Shown here one piece after another: positions 1-11,112 of a stretch of 64,000 bases of DNA. Position 1 is the stretch's first letter, and every line of letters begins with the position of its first letter. A program made the position numbers and the translations under genes. A model generated the notes under the pieces. That model saw only the letters and a list, made by a program, of their open reading frames with translations, made no database searches and was not told the DNA's origin. The DNA comes from Bryoerythrophyllum caledonicum (Eukaryota > Streptophyta > Bryopsida > Pottiales > Pottiaceae), in contig OZ020514.1 of the NCBI GenBank assembly GCA_963971425.1, positions 26,586,602 through 26,650,601 of the forward strand. The letters are read 5' to 3'.

Positions 1-2660
1 ACAAACACCCTCCCCTTGGACCCAACAAGGTGAAAAAACCCCTAGGAGTTGTCAATCACCACCACACGAGGTGTAATGGATGGCGTTTCAATTGTTGGTC
101 TAGCGGCCATGATCTTGACATGCATGGCTACCGAAAGCAGTCCCTCCACGTTGTCTTCATGACTCTCATCCTCTTCTTCCTCAATCACTTCTGTCTTCAA
201 AGCATTGACGCTCGTGAAGTTAGCCAACTCACATATCGTAGCCGCCATCTTGAAGACTGCTACCGAACTGAAGCCTTTTTGTGACATCAGCTTCGTAGAA
301 AATAGTGAAGCTTGACAAACCATGTTTGTCACTTCGGTTACCACTACTTCTAGTGGCTCTTCAACTCCAACCGTAGGACGTCTTGAAGGCACCCTCCGTT
401 AAATTGGAGGTACCATGGAAGATGTTGGCACCATCTCCTCCAACGTGAAGAATTGTGGCAACCGAGCTTGCCGGTTGTCCTTTCCATGTTGAGGATCCAA
501 AGTTGACCTTGCCCCACATGGTGTCTCTTTTATCACAGGTGTTTGGCTTTGTGTAAGGGCGTAAGCTTTCCACAAGCCATCCCTGGTAGCAAATGCTATA
601 CAACTCAACATGTAACGATCAAAATCATCATCATCAGGTCTAAACCCACCTCCAGCATGAAAACTAAGAGTGATCTGAGGCTTCTCACTCATTGAAGTGG
701 CGTTTGCACTCATAGCCTCCATCTTGGCCTCCAGTTCTCCATACTTGGCCTTCCAACTCTTCATCTCTCCTCTAGAAGCCTTCGACTCCTTGTGTTTGCC
801 TTCTATCTTGCCGTCTTTTCCTCTAAAAGGCTTCAACTTGAGGTGAAGCTTTCAACACTTAGCCTCGGAATGCCCTTTGGCACCCCAATCGGAGCAAAAT
901 CTACCTGCTTGAGGGGAAGACGACTTGCCTTTCTTGCAATCCTTCTTTGAATGCATTGGCTTGCCACAACCAAAGTATAATACCTCAGTGTTAGTGGCAT
1001 AGGAGGAAATAGCAGCCTTGGACACCTTTGCCTTTTGGAAACCTTCTCTTTACGTTTGGTAAATCCCATGGCTGTTTTCTCCTCCAGCAAATTAATCTCA
1101 ATTTGCTCTGAAGTCTTGAACACAAATCGCAAAGTTGGTGGCTCATCCAATCGCAATGCCTCATTGCAAATTAGGGTTTTCAGCTCCTTCTCAAGGATAT
1201 TATACCAATGTTGCACCACCTGTTGCTCCGTGACTCCATGAGTGGCAGAGATCAGTCTCCGCAATCTCGCATGAGCTTCCCGCAAGGACTCATCTCCTCC
1301 TCGTACAAATAACCTCAACGCCTTCAACTTGTCCACCCATTGATCCTGGTAGTCTTGGCAAAGTTATATGAAGAACATGGCTATAGGATTGAATGGAGGT
1401 GGGGCAGTCACCACGTTTAGTGGTTGATTCATCTCCCCGATAACATTTATGTACTCCTCTTGTTTTTCCTTGCCCACAAGTGATGGCACCCTCGGTGCCT
1501 CACGAAAGACATCTGCATAATTTGGTGCGTAGAATTCTCTCCATGCCAAGACTTCTATGAGGTGAGCCTCCTCAAATTCTCTGTATTCCATTAACGAAGC
1601 TCACTCCAGACATCCAAACAAGGCCCTCCACACCATGTACGGATTGAAGTTAACGTTACGAGACTTCTAGAGTTCACACCACATGGTGAACTCCCTCTTG
1701 AAATCATTGACCTCGATAGTGCTCATGGCATTTGAGAACCTCCGAATCCCACGCTCTCCACTTCTATATGGTAAAGACATGTCTTTCCAATCAAAATATG
1801 ATTGATGTCGCCTCTTTAGTAGCTTTGATTCTACAATACTCACGTCAAGCTTGCAAAATGGTTCTTCCTCCTCTACTACCGATTGAACCGTGTCCCCCAC
1901 TTCTTCCGATTGAGTGACGACTTCCTCCACCACTCTTTTACAAACGCCGACGGCAAAGGGAGTGTTTCTTCAAGTGATACCGGGCCCTTTCTACGACTCC
2001 AAATTGAGAATTGGATGGCTCAATCAAAGAAGCGCCATGCTTTATGAGTGCCTTTACCTCCGGAGTCTAGATAATGAGTAATGCTTCCCAATTGAGTAGC
2101 TCCAAGGTCAGTGTGTCCTACACACTATTGGCATGCCCTCGTCAAGTATCCACTTTCCACTACCACATAGTTTGAAATAGGAAGGCCTCATTCTCAAACT
2201 CTGTGAAGATAAGGGAGAACGTGGGCAAGTGGTTCCCTCGGCGGAAATCTTGCACCTCCACGGCGTACATTGACCCAACGTTCTTTAGGACAACAATCTT
2301 CTCTCCAACTACAAGATCCAGGACTTCAACTTCACCCCGCGCACTACAAAGAGGTGTTTGCACACCCTCTTTGGTTTGAAGTGCCTAAACCTTGCGTACA
2401 CCAGTAAGTGAGGTCCAATACTTCACAAAGTCCTCACTTAGCACCTTTGTGCCTGGCTTTCGCAAATCTTGGGGCCGAGTTCTAGACTTTGCTATGGGGG
2501 ATATCTCAAAACCCCTAATACTAGAGCTGGCTAGGGAAGGTTAAGATTTCACTTGCAAATTTTGGAGGCAAGAAATCAAATGACTACGTGTCTTGGTGCT
2601 AATCTCTACCATAGCTGCACTAGACTCTTCTGATTTTTTCGTCCTACTCCGACTATCCAT
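1..2660 (-). pseudogene. Ty3-like gag remnant, copy 1 (runs off window start)
   Basis: Reading right to left, broken frames give a gag polyprotein: N-terminal pieces at 2363-2160, 1933-1667 and 1591-1364, a capsid-like helical segment at 1336-833 (it contains the string HWYNILEKELK and ends in an ILE-rich helix plus basic tail), a lysine-rich coiled segment with the mark FRPDDDDF at 836-399, and an acidic linker at 392-42. The same order of parts occurs on the same strand at 24900-21750, where the zinc knuckles and protease are also readable, so the assignment rests on that better copy. Here the zinc-knuckle region is frameshifted. The remnant is truncated by the window edge, and its position 1 corresponds to about 21910 in the second copy. 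Stops and frameshifts make it non-functional. Confidence 0.75.
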
Positions 2661-3587
2661 TGTCCCATATCCTCGATACAACGGACTCTTTTCACGTGGT
2701 TGAATTAAGTGGACTTACAATGGATGTGCCTATGAACTATATTCTTATCTCAATACCTTCATTCAAACCACAAGTTTTCAAGAGTGAAAAGAGAGGACAT
2801 TGTCGTACAAAGGATTATATCATTCCTTTCCACAACGCTCCACCATAAAATCTTCTAGCCAATCAATGAATTCTTGATAGAATTTGGAAATCCAAGCCAA
2901 ACAACACTCATTGAATCAACCCTCAAATTGAAATGGATATGAAGTGAAGTTCTCAAACAAAGCAAACAGAGATTGAATTCCTCATCCTCTAAAAGCTAAC
3001 GCTCTAAGCCATGCGGAAAAGATGAACTTGTCATCTTCTAAACGCATATTTCAAGACTAGCCACGTGAGAAAGACGAAATCTCCATCTCTCAAATACATA
3101 TTACTTGTCATTCTTCAAACTCATTTTCATTTTGGCAAGAATGTTCTTGTCCAAAGACCCAACTTATCCACCGAGAAGTACATGAGCATCACAAACATGC
3201 CTTGCATGACAAGAATAGACCAATTTCTGAAGCACCAAACAATCCCCTTTTAATGTGACTTCAGATATTTCACCTGGTTGAAGTTGTTACAGATACTCAA
3301 ATAGCCAAATCAACCACAACTAGGCTATGAATGAAATTTATTTCCACCAAAGCCTTACAATACCTCGTACAAGAGGCTGGCCTTTTTCTAAAACTACCCA
3401 AGTTTCAGGATAGCAACCAAATATTTTAAATGATCAAAATCACTAAAATGTACAATTCTTGCACTAAATGTGCACAAAGCTACCCTATGTTCAAGCATGT
3501 GTCCTTCACACTAACAATACGTGCGCAACCTCAACACAATTTTGGCAACGCTTCCGCATCACCGAAATCACCGAAAAATTTACAAGA
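2661..3587 (-). other. 5' untranslated/leader region of gag copy 1
   Basis: No coding frame is convincing. Stretches match the region 24900-25700 beside the second gag copy, for example the passages around 3240-3420 and 25310-25500 that share the words ATGAATGAAAT and TGGCCTTTTT. This is therefore the untranslated 5' side (possibly LTR and leader) of the Ty3-like element. LTR borders could not be fixed. Confidence 0.5.
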
Positions 3588-3799
3588 CACTACTACACTA
3601 AACACTGAATATAGTGTAGAGGGATTATTGATGTAGATCACCCACACTAATTTCCATCAAAACATGTGCATGCCAAGTTTTGATTGGATATTTGTTCTCA
3701 AGCAAGTGTGTATTAGTCAACAATTGCATGTAAATTTTCAAACAGTGTACGAAATTTCAAATAGTCTAGTCTACACTATATTCAGGGAACGGTGTAGTG
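3588..3799. mobile_element. CACTA-like MITE
   Basis: The two ends form an imperfect inverted repeat of about 29 bp: ACTACAC at 3592 and its complement GTGTAGT near 3798, followed inward by the exact 16-mer CTGAATATAGTGTAGA and its complement TCTACACTATATTCAG. The outer right end reads CACTACACC in inverted orientation, as in CACTA (En/Spm) elements. The interior (about 150 bp) has no coding capacity. No clean 3 bp target duplication is visible. Confidence 0.5.
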
Positions 3800-3989
3800 A
3801 ATTCAATCACATTTGGAGGTCGGCATGTAACTTGTAAGAGCCAATTTACCTCTTTCCGCACTTTGCTCGACCCACTTCACGTAGTGCTTGAGATATGCCT
3901 TCACTTTTGCCTGGCTGCTCTCCGTGGCTATTAAAGACCACCATACGTTGCCCCAGTGAACCCTATACCTTCAGCTGCCACAGTTGTCC

Positions 3990-5250
3990 TTTGTGCCACT
4001 CCGGTGGTCGCCCTTAAGCGTCGAATCTGCTCTGAACCACCTCGTCCACCACCGCAACCGCTTCCTTGATCTCGCGCTCGGGGCTCAACTTCATAAATGC
4101 TTCACGGTGCGCGTCATCGGCAACATGCGGAACCGTCACCAAATGATTCGCCCTATTTCCGTCTCACCCAGAACGTCCTCTGCAGATGGAAGCTGAGACT
4201 GCAGGGTTCTGGAAGCTAACTCCAGTTCACAATGTTTGGTGGTGAAGCACCGCACGTCTTGCGTACACGTTGTGCAATGGTTGGTTAAGCACCGCACGTC
4301 AGAGCTCATAGCTGGTGAAGCACTGCACGTCGTCCGGTGTCAGGTGACTTGCAAAGTCTTGCGTCTGAACGATGTCTGCTACCTGCCTGCATGCTCGCTG
4401 AGCTTAATCCACATTGCTCAACATCACACCCCCCACCATAACTAGTGCCACACTTGCAGCTTCGGCATGCGCCACAAAGAGCTATGTGTGGCCCGTGTGA
4501 ACAATCAACTTATCCCACATACGCATCCCTCGCCTCAAAGGAGACCAATTGATCTGCAAAGTTGGGTCAAGGGCATTAGGTCTGCAGCGTGAAAGCTTTT
4601 GATTGTGTAACAGAAGGAGAACACCTGGAGGAAGGTGATGAAGGCAAGGCGATGATGCTGTGATCTATTGTCTGGTTTTGCAAAACCAGACTCGTCATTT
4701 CTTAACGTATTTTTTTTTTTAAATTCTACAAGAAACCTACAATATCACCATAGATTTATGTCAAGTTGGCCGAGATGACACCAGCGTCCACGGACCTTCC
4801 TTATGCGCGCACTTTTTTGCAAACTGACGAGGATTCCTTGTGAAAGCCCTGCGACGGGCGGCAGCTCGCCGAACCCTACCAAGCGCTTTACCGCTTCATC
4901 TCTCGCGGTAGCACTCTTGAGCAAGTCATCGAACCTTTGCGTTGTCATCTCCCCGTTCTGTACAAGGATAGAATGGCGTTAAGCAAGAAAAGGGTGTCGA
5001 AGCCTTTTGCGGCACTCTCGTCAGCCTTCAACAACAGCAGGTACGTCACCGTACCCACCAGCACCGGCACCGTCTCCACGCCAAGCGCCTTCTGTTGCCG
5101 TGCTCTGCTTGCGTTGACGTAGAGAACTTGGACACATTGAAGTAGACGTTGAGCCCGAACACCTGTGCACACTCACAAGCTGCACATTCTCGCCTCTCCA
5201 GACAATAGCCCCGGTGCCTCTCTTTCCGATTGAGAGCAAGTGCACACTTC
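3990..5250 (-). pseudogene. unidentified GC-rich coding remnant
   Basis: I do not recognise this gene. The minus strand has stretches that look protein-coding in base composition and residue use although the frame breaks repeatedly: 5245-4945 (includes FDTLFLLNAILSLYRTG), 4948-4745 (includes TARDEAVKRLVGFGELPPV and SLQKSARIR) and about 4140-4015 (includes EAFMKLSPEREIKEAV, ending in a stop). These could be exons or a decayed coding sequence. The pieces are helical and basic, and no catalytic motif is seen. Base composition is clearly richer in G+C than the flanks, which suggests a captured or recently coding segment inside transposon-rich DNA. The frame breaks and lack of clear splice sites favour a pseudogene. 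Confidence 0.35.
4244..4332 (+). repeat. three short direct repeats (AAGCACYGCACGTC)
   Basis: The 14-15 bp word AAGCACCGCACGTC or its CACTG variant occurs at 4244-4258, 4286-4300 and 4318-4332, spaced 42 and 32 bp. It lies between the two halves of the unidentified coding remnant. Its function is unknown. Confidence 0.5.
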
Positions 5251-5786
5251 CAACTGAAGCTCCAACTTAAGCAACTACTACACCGTGCTGAAATTTAGGT
5301 CTTTACCTCCACAATGATGTGCCTAGCACTACTACTCGAGTTTCAGAGCTATGGTCATCCAGTCCTTGCATTCAACCTCTAGTCCACCGGTGCACGCTTT
5401 CAGCATCCGTGTGTTGCTGCTCTTGCAAGTTGGCTCGCTCACCCGTAATTGCACCCCCTGCAGCACCCTCACCGCATCTCCAAGAACACTACACTCACAA
5501 GTTTCCAAATTCACACGCCACCTCTAGTTCTCGCTTCTAGCAACCGTAGTGTTTAGACTTGGATTTCAAGCAATGTCCCAAAACTCCATTAGATATACAT
5601 TAGTGTTGCGGTTACACCCATTTCCACAACATGATCTTTCTCAAGTAACAAACAAGTACAAAACACTTGTAACTTACCAAATAGTCAAGTCCATGCTATT
5701 CTTCAAGAATTGAAGCATGATCACAGTAAGGTTGTGGTGTGCAACACCCTCACCTCATCACGTAGGAGACTCAAAAATGCTCACAT
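5251..5786. other. noncoding spacer, nothing recognised
   Basis: Moderately AT-rich DNA with only short frames, between the GC-rich remnant and the inverted repeat. No motif or homology to other parts of the window was seen. Confidence 0.4.
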
Positions 5787-6393
5787 AATATCATAGCAAA
5801 AGTTTTTGGAATTGCCAGGAGTGCCCGCTCTTAGCAATTTTTTTGAAATGGAATACACTCTTTAAATGAAATCAAAATTTTTATAGCAAAAGGTTCAAAA
5901 ACATATTTTTGAAACTATATGGAATACGATACATGTTCAAAAAACCAGTGAAAAGTAATAATAAAAGGTGGAGAAATTAATATACAAATCAATGGAAGAA
6001 GTTTTAAAAGGATTAAAATATCTAACTTTATTGCAACAAAAACAAATTCCTCATATCAAAAAATAAAAAGATATCTTACAAAGTGGATATATATTCTATA
6101 TAACACCAAGAGAATTTAAGTAAATGAACAATATAAGTATAATTGATTCTTTCAAAATGGTCTTGAATTCAAAACCCATCCTTCTTTTGTTCACTTAGCA
6201 CACAATAAAAAAATTAATGCTATCCATAAATAATATTCACATACAAAAAAAGTTACTTTTAAAATTATATTAATTTTAATGTAGCTTTGTGATTAATTTT
6301 GATACTTTAGAATACACAATTACAACTTTAGTTCAACAAAAATCAATGATTCATACTTATGCATTGAAATGTATGTACACACATATATATATA
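5787..6393 (+). repeat. left arm of 600 bp inverted repeat
   Basis: Reverse complement of 8410-9027 over about 600 bp with moderate divergence. Shared words include GTTCAAAAACATATTTTTG, GGATATATATTCTATATAA and AGTATAAGTATAATTGAT-type passages read on opposite strands. Homology starts at the AAAGTTTTTGGAATTGCC passage near 5790 and stops at an AT microsatellite near 6390. The partner arm sits inside TTAA-family element B, so the left arm is a displaced inverted copy of that insert. Confidence 0.75.
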
Positions 6394-6904
6394 TATGGTC
6401 AAAATAAAAAGGGACATCAAGAAAGTGTGCAATATAATCAAATTATTTGTCTATAGGATTGGAAATAGAAAAGTGTGCAAAATATTTAAAGAAATACAAA
6501 AAGTGTATACTTTCATGATTTTAATTCAAGATAAAAAAATTGATATTCCACTTGCAAATAAATGTAAGAAAATGAAAATGTACTTTGACATTTTTCCTAT
6601 AAAGATATATATAGATAACAATATGTATATATTAACATGTCATGCCAAATGTCATTTTTCCCATGTAATCCATTATCAAATATAAATGTTAACATTACTT
6701 ACCATTTCTTGAAAATTAAAAAAAACATTGAAAGGAATTTAAATGCAAGTAAATAGTTGAATATACATCACATAGCAATTTGTTATATCCAAAGCCCCAA
6801 ATCTTTTTGAAAATTATCGAAATTGATAAATCTTCCAAAGAACATTCCTTAAAATGAAATTTGAATTTTAGATCAGAATTTGTAGTAAAATAAACTCTAA
6901 GCCA
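6394..6904. other. AT-rich spacer between inverted repeat arms
   Basis: A+T-rich sequence with lysine/isoleucine/asparagine-rich short frames typical of base composition alone. No supported gene. Confidence 0.4.
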
Positions 6905-7042
6905 CACATACACACACTCACACAGAATATTCACAAAACACACACAAAATACACACAAAATACACACAAAACGCACACAAAACACACACAAAACACACAC
7001 AAAACACACACAAAACACACACACAGACACACACTCACACAA
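6905..7042 (+). repeat. 11 bp minisatellite (ACACACAAAAY)n
   Basis: About ten units of ACACACAAAAC or ACACACAAAAT follow one another, flanked by simple CA repeats. The apparent cysteine/valine-rich minus-strand frame here is only the translation of the repeat. Confidence 0.85.
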
Positions 7043-7652
7043 AATATAAGATGACTAAAAAATAGAATAATGTGTAACAATTAAAGTAAATAATTGCCAA
7101 TGGATAAGATAGCTTTGGATTTAATAGAATGGATTTAATGGAATGACTTTTTAGTTTTTTCTTTGGTTTTCAAAAATCATAGCTAGGGATATAGAACTAA
7201 ATGATTTTTAATTTAGTTTTACCATGAACTTGAATAACTAAGCTAGTATAGAAGTTGCATTTTAGATTAAAAGTTGCATGCTTTAATTTTAAAAATAATT
7301 TAATGTATGATGAGATAACGCCACTTTACACACTATAATCTTTCAATCTGTGTAATCAAATGCTAAGAAACTTTGCGAGCATAGAGGCTTCATAGTAAAT
7401 ATTTAAATCCTAAGATTGATAGTAGAAACATGGACTTTGGTTTTACTTTTCCACACCATGCTTTAAGATGGAGAATTTTGAAGTAATTGAAGTTAGCAAC
7501 AATCAACAAATTTTAGACACTATCCTCATAAAGGACCAGATGCCACTGGTAGAGTCAGTTTTCATTTTGGACAGGTGCTTTAAATTAAGAAAATATTATC
7601 CATTTTTGTTTGAGTTTTTATACTTGATAGTCAATATTAAGAGCTTTGTAGA

Positions 7653-7694
7653 GATACATATATACATGTATATATATATGTATATATGTGTATA
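7653..7694. repeat. AT/GT microsatellite
   Basis: Alternating TA with interspersed ACATG and GTG units. A simple repeat. Confidence 0.7.
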
Positions 7695-7709
7695 ATTTTC
7701 TTCCAAAAT

Positions 7710-8102
7710 TTATGAAAGTTGTTATGACTCATGGGTTGAAAGATAGTACCACCCAAAGCAAATCTTAGATTGAGTTTGGCACCGATAAAATTTTGCTAGA
7801 AGTTTCTATCAACATGGACATTTTTCTAGAAGTTTCTATCGACATTGAGATTTTATACTTTTATATAAAATATATTGAGAGAGTATCATCTTAAATGAGA
7901 ATGAAAAAAATATTCTTGTCTCTAGTGTAGAAAAGCATTTAAGCCGAAGTCAAAAAAATTTGCAGATTTTAGGCAAGAGGGAAAAGACTTCATCTTTTCT
8001 ACCCTCAACCTAGAGATCTTCATATTTACACCGTTAATTTTTCAATAACAACACATTGTGCTGTTAATCTTTTATTTGACCGTTTGGATTCTTTTGGAGG
8101 GA
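7710..8102 (-). mobile_element. TTAA-family fragment F, interrupted by element B
   Basis: The reverse complement matches the middle of element A (about 11770-12090) in order: the AATCCAAACGGTCAA passage, GAAGATCTCTAGG, GATGAAG, then the AGTACCAC passage. Homology stops just before the TTAA at 8103 where element B begins, consistent with insertion of B into an older copy. No outer terminus is visible. Confidence 0.6.
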
Positions 8103-9718
8103 TTAATCCCCAAATGAAAAAAATCCCGAGGTCGACATTTGCAAAATTTGAGGCACGTATTCGTGGTTGCAATTTACATTAGCAATTCTTGAAAATCTGC
8201 ATCCAGAGGCAAGAAGACAAGAGGTACGTGCGAGTATAATTTTTATTCTCACTGGACATAAAAAATAAAGTTATGCCATCTGAAAGAAAAATTTGCCGAG
8301 TTCGGGCTCTTCCGGCAATTTCAAAAGCTTTGCTTAGACACACTAATATATTTGAGATTTCTATACTGGAAGTAACTTAATTTTCTTTCATGTTGTCAAA
8401 AAACATTCAACTATATGAATATATATACATACCTTTCAATGCATAAGTATAAATCATTGATTTTTGTTGAACTAAAGTTGTAATTGTGTATTCTAAAGTA
8501 TCAGAATTAATCATAAAGCTACATTAAAATTAATATAATTTTTAAAAGTAACTTCTTTAGTATGTGAATATTATTTATGGATAGCATTAATTTCTTTATT
8601 GTGTGCTAAGTGAACAAAAGAAGGATGGATTTTGAATTCAAGACCATTTTGAAATAATCAATTATACTTATATTGTTCATTTACTTAAATTCTCTTGGTG
8701 TTATATAGAATATATATCCACTTTGTAAGATATCTTTTTATTTTTTGATACAAGGGGTTTGTTATCGTTGCAATAAAGTTAGATATTTTTATCCTTTTAA
8801 AACTTCTTCCATTGATTTGTATATTAAAATCTCCAAGTTTTATTATTACTTTTCACTGGTTTTCTGATCATGTATTGTACTCTATATAATTTCAAAAATA
8901 TGTTTTTGAACCTTTTGCTATAAAAATTTAGATTTCAATCAAAGAGTGTATTCCATTTCAAAAATTTTGTTGAGTGCGGGCACTTCCGGCAACTCCAAAA
9001 ACTTTTCCTATGATACACTAGTATATATGAGATATTCAATACTAGCAAAAAACTTTATTTTTTTTCATATTGTCAATAAATATTTTTTTGTCTTCAATGA
9101 AAAATTGCAGTTTATCCCAAGTCAACGATTTTCACACCTTGCGACAAGTTGTCGAGCAAGGAACCTGAAAAAGTTCTTCTTTTCTACATATAACTTTGAG
9201 CCTTTATATTTCTCAGTTTTATGTTTTCTATTCCGAGACGTGGTGTAAACCATATTTCCCATTCGGATTATCATACTATAAAGCATACTTTGTTCCCAAG
9301 AAATCAAGACATGAATTGGCATTTTTTAACCTCCACTCCTTGCACAAATTTTTTTGAACATGCTACATCCCTTCTTTACCTCTAAAAATTGGTATACAAG
9401 AAACTAATATCATATTTAACATGATGTTAATTTCCTTAGGTCTGTGTAGTGTAAAAAGTGGACACTAAATGAGGTCAAAGTCTACTAAACGTTGGAATGA
9501 AAATGAACCAGTTTTTCTACTTCAAACCCTATTATCTTCCGATCCATGAGGTCAAAGTTGATGACATTTTGTGAGCATGTTGTTTATTAAGTCTTAAATC
9601 AAATCCTACGGTTGAAACTGGATATACAAATATTTGTTTCCTTCTTTAATTGTTGCACTAGAATTTACAACTTTGAAGTATTTTTGGCATGAAATTGTCA
9701 GAGAAATTTAGGGGTTAA
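8103..9718 (-). mobile_element. TTAA-family nonautonomous element B
   Basis: Bounded by TTAA at 8103-8106 and 9715-9718. The termini read TTAA-TCCCCAAAT on the left and AATTTAGGGG-TTAA on the right, giving an inverted YCCCTAAAT-like end. The interior matches element D (33389-34789) and, inverted, element A. Relative to A and E (about 930 bp) it carries an extra insert of about 600-670 bp (8400-9030). A passage of about 110 bp (GGGCTCTTCCGGCAA near 8306 and GGGCACTTCCGGCAA near 8978) is repeated on both sides of that insert. It has no transposase, so it would need one in trans. TTAA targets are used by piggyBac and Kolobok transposases. Which one applies is inference. Confidence 0.7.
8410..9027 (-). 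repeat. right arm of 600 bp inverted repeat (inside element B)
   Basis: Inverted partner of 5787-6393. It is the insert that makes element B longer than A and E, so the inverted pair arose by copying this insert. Confidence 0.75.
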
Positions 9719-11112
9719 ATTACAAATGATAGTAGGCATAAATTGCAAAGCTAAAGTCATTTAAAAGATGATTAATTTGTACCACTATTAAAAAGACTTG
9801 TTCAATGCATGCGTGGATTTTGAGTTAGTGACCTACTAAAATTAGTATGTAGGTCAAACCAAAAAAAGCTCTATGGTAGCTAAAAAATAGTACAGTGATT
9901 ACAATTTCCCGCCGTCCAAAAGTTGGAGCCGTTAGAAAGGAGCTTTCCCGTCGAGCACTGATTCTTTTGTTTTGCTTCACAGAAGACCTTTGTATGCTCA
10001 TTTTCAAAAGTTCATTTGCTACTCTTGCACCTCCTAGATTTTTTTTTCTCTCTCTACTCCGTTCAGTTTCTTGCTATTTTAGTGAACACACACGGTAGTC
10101 GGCAATGACATGTCTATGGTTGTCTAAAGCACATTTGAATTTCTTTTGTTTTGTGCATTCTTGTGGACAACTCGTTTTCTTCTCAAAGGTACTTATGTAT
10201 TTAGAGATTTGTTGTTAAAGGCGGTTCTTTAGCATTCTAGGTTTTCCCTAAGCCTTGCCCATAGGTCGTCCATCTCATCGCATTTTGTATATTGAATGCG
10301 TACATTGCATTTCGTTGTCGAAGTTATACTACTTAGTGAAGTACTTCTAATTTATTATAGAATTTTCATGTAGAAATGCAATAAAATGGACATTTGTTGT
10401 TATTGCTCCATTACATTCGAGGACATTGTAGCATTTCAATGAACTATTTTAAAACCAAGCTATTATCCTCAAGTTAAGGATAACCCTGACTCTTGCTAGT
10501 TCAGCAATTGATCTACAAATCCTATGAATGATATTCTTATTAAAGTGCTTAAAACTATATTTTATAAATTTATCCTAGACTCGAGGATACAACAAATTAT
10601 ATTAAACAAGACATACCAATATGGATTTGTAACATTTGTGTTTAATAAAATGCGAGAAGATGTCGTCTACACTCCAAATATCCTGGAGTTGAAAATAGAC
10701 TAAAAATTGTCGATACTCAACCTGAATAATTCTTAGTTTATCTTTGTATCTTATCGTGTATTTGGTAGTCTAATGTTTTTTGAGTACAATGCACACATGT
10801 CGCTTTTTTAGTTGGATCTATATTACAAGTATTTTGGACTCGAGGATGATATACAGAATAATTTTTAATATTATGTTAGAAAATATTCTCATTCTAATTC
10901 TCAAGTCAAGGACACACGGTGGAGTATTTGTTTATTGTCTTTGTGCTAGAATGTTCTTGTCCAAATTAATATTATAGAAGATCTATGGTATTACCTGCTT
11001 CTATTTTTACATATTTTGTTAAACTTCATTTCAGAATTAATAACCTTGCAAATTAAATATTTTGTATTTGAAAGGAGGCTCATTTGATGTCAAAGATTGA
11101 GTACCACCAACC
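9719..11112. other. AT-rich region, no gene recognised
   Basis: Only short frames, none with recognisable motifs. If the DUF7869-like gene that follows has upstream exons or a promoter, they would lie here, but I see no supported splice sites or TATA box. Confidence 0.4.

Noticed and set aside
6716..7042. Cysteine-rich 108-residue protein on the minus strand
   Set aside because: It is a translation of the 11 bp minisatellite.
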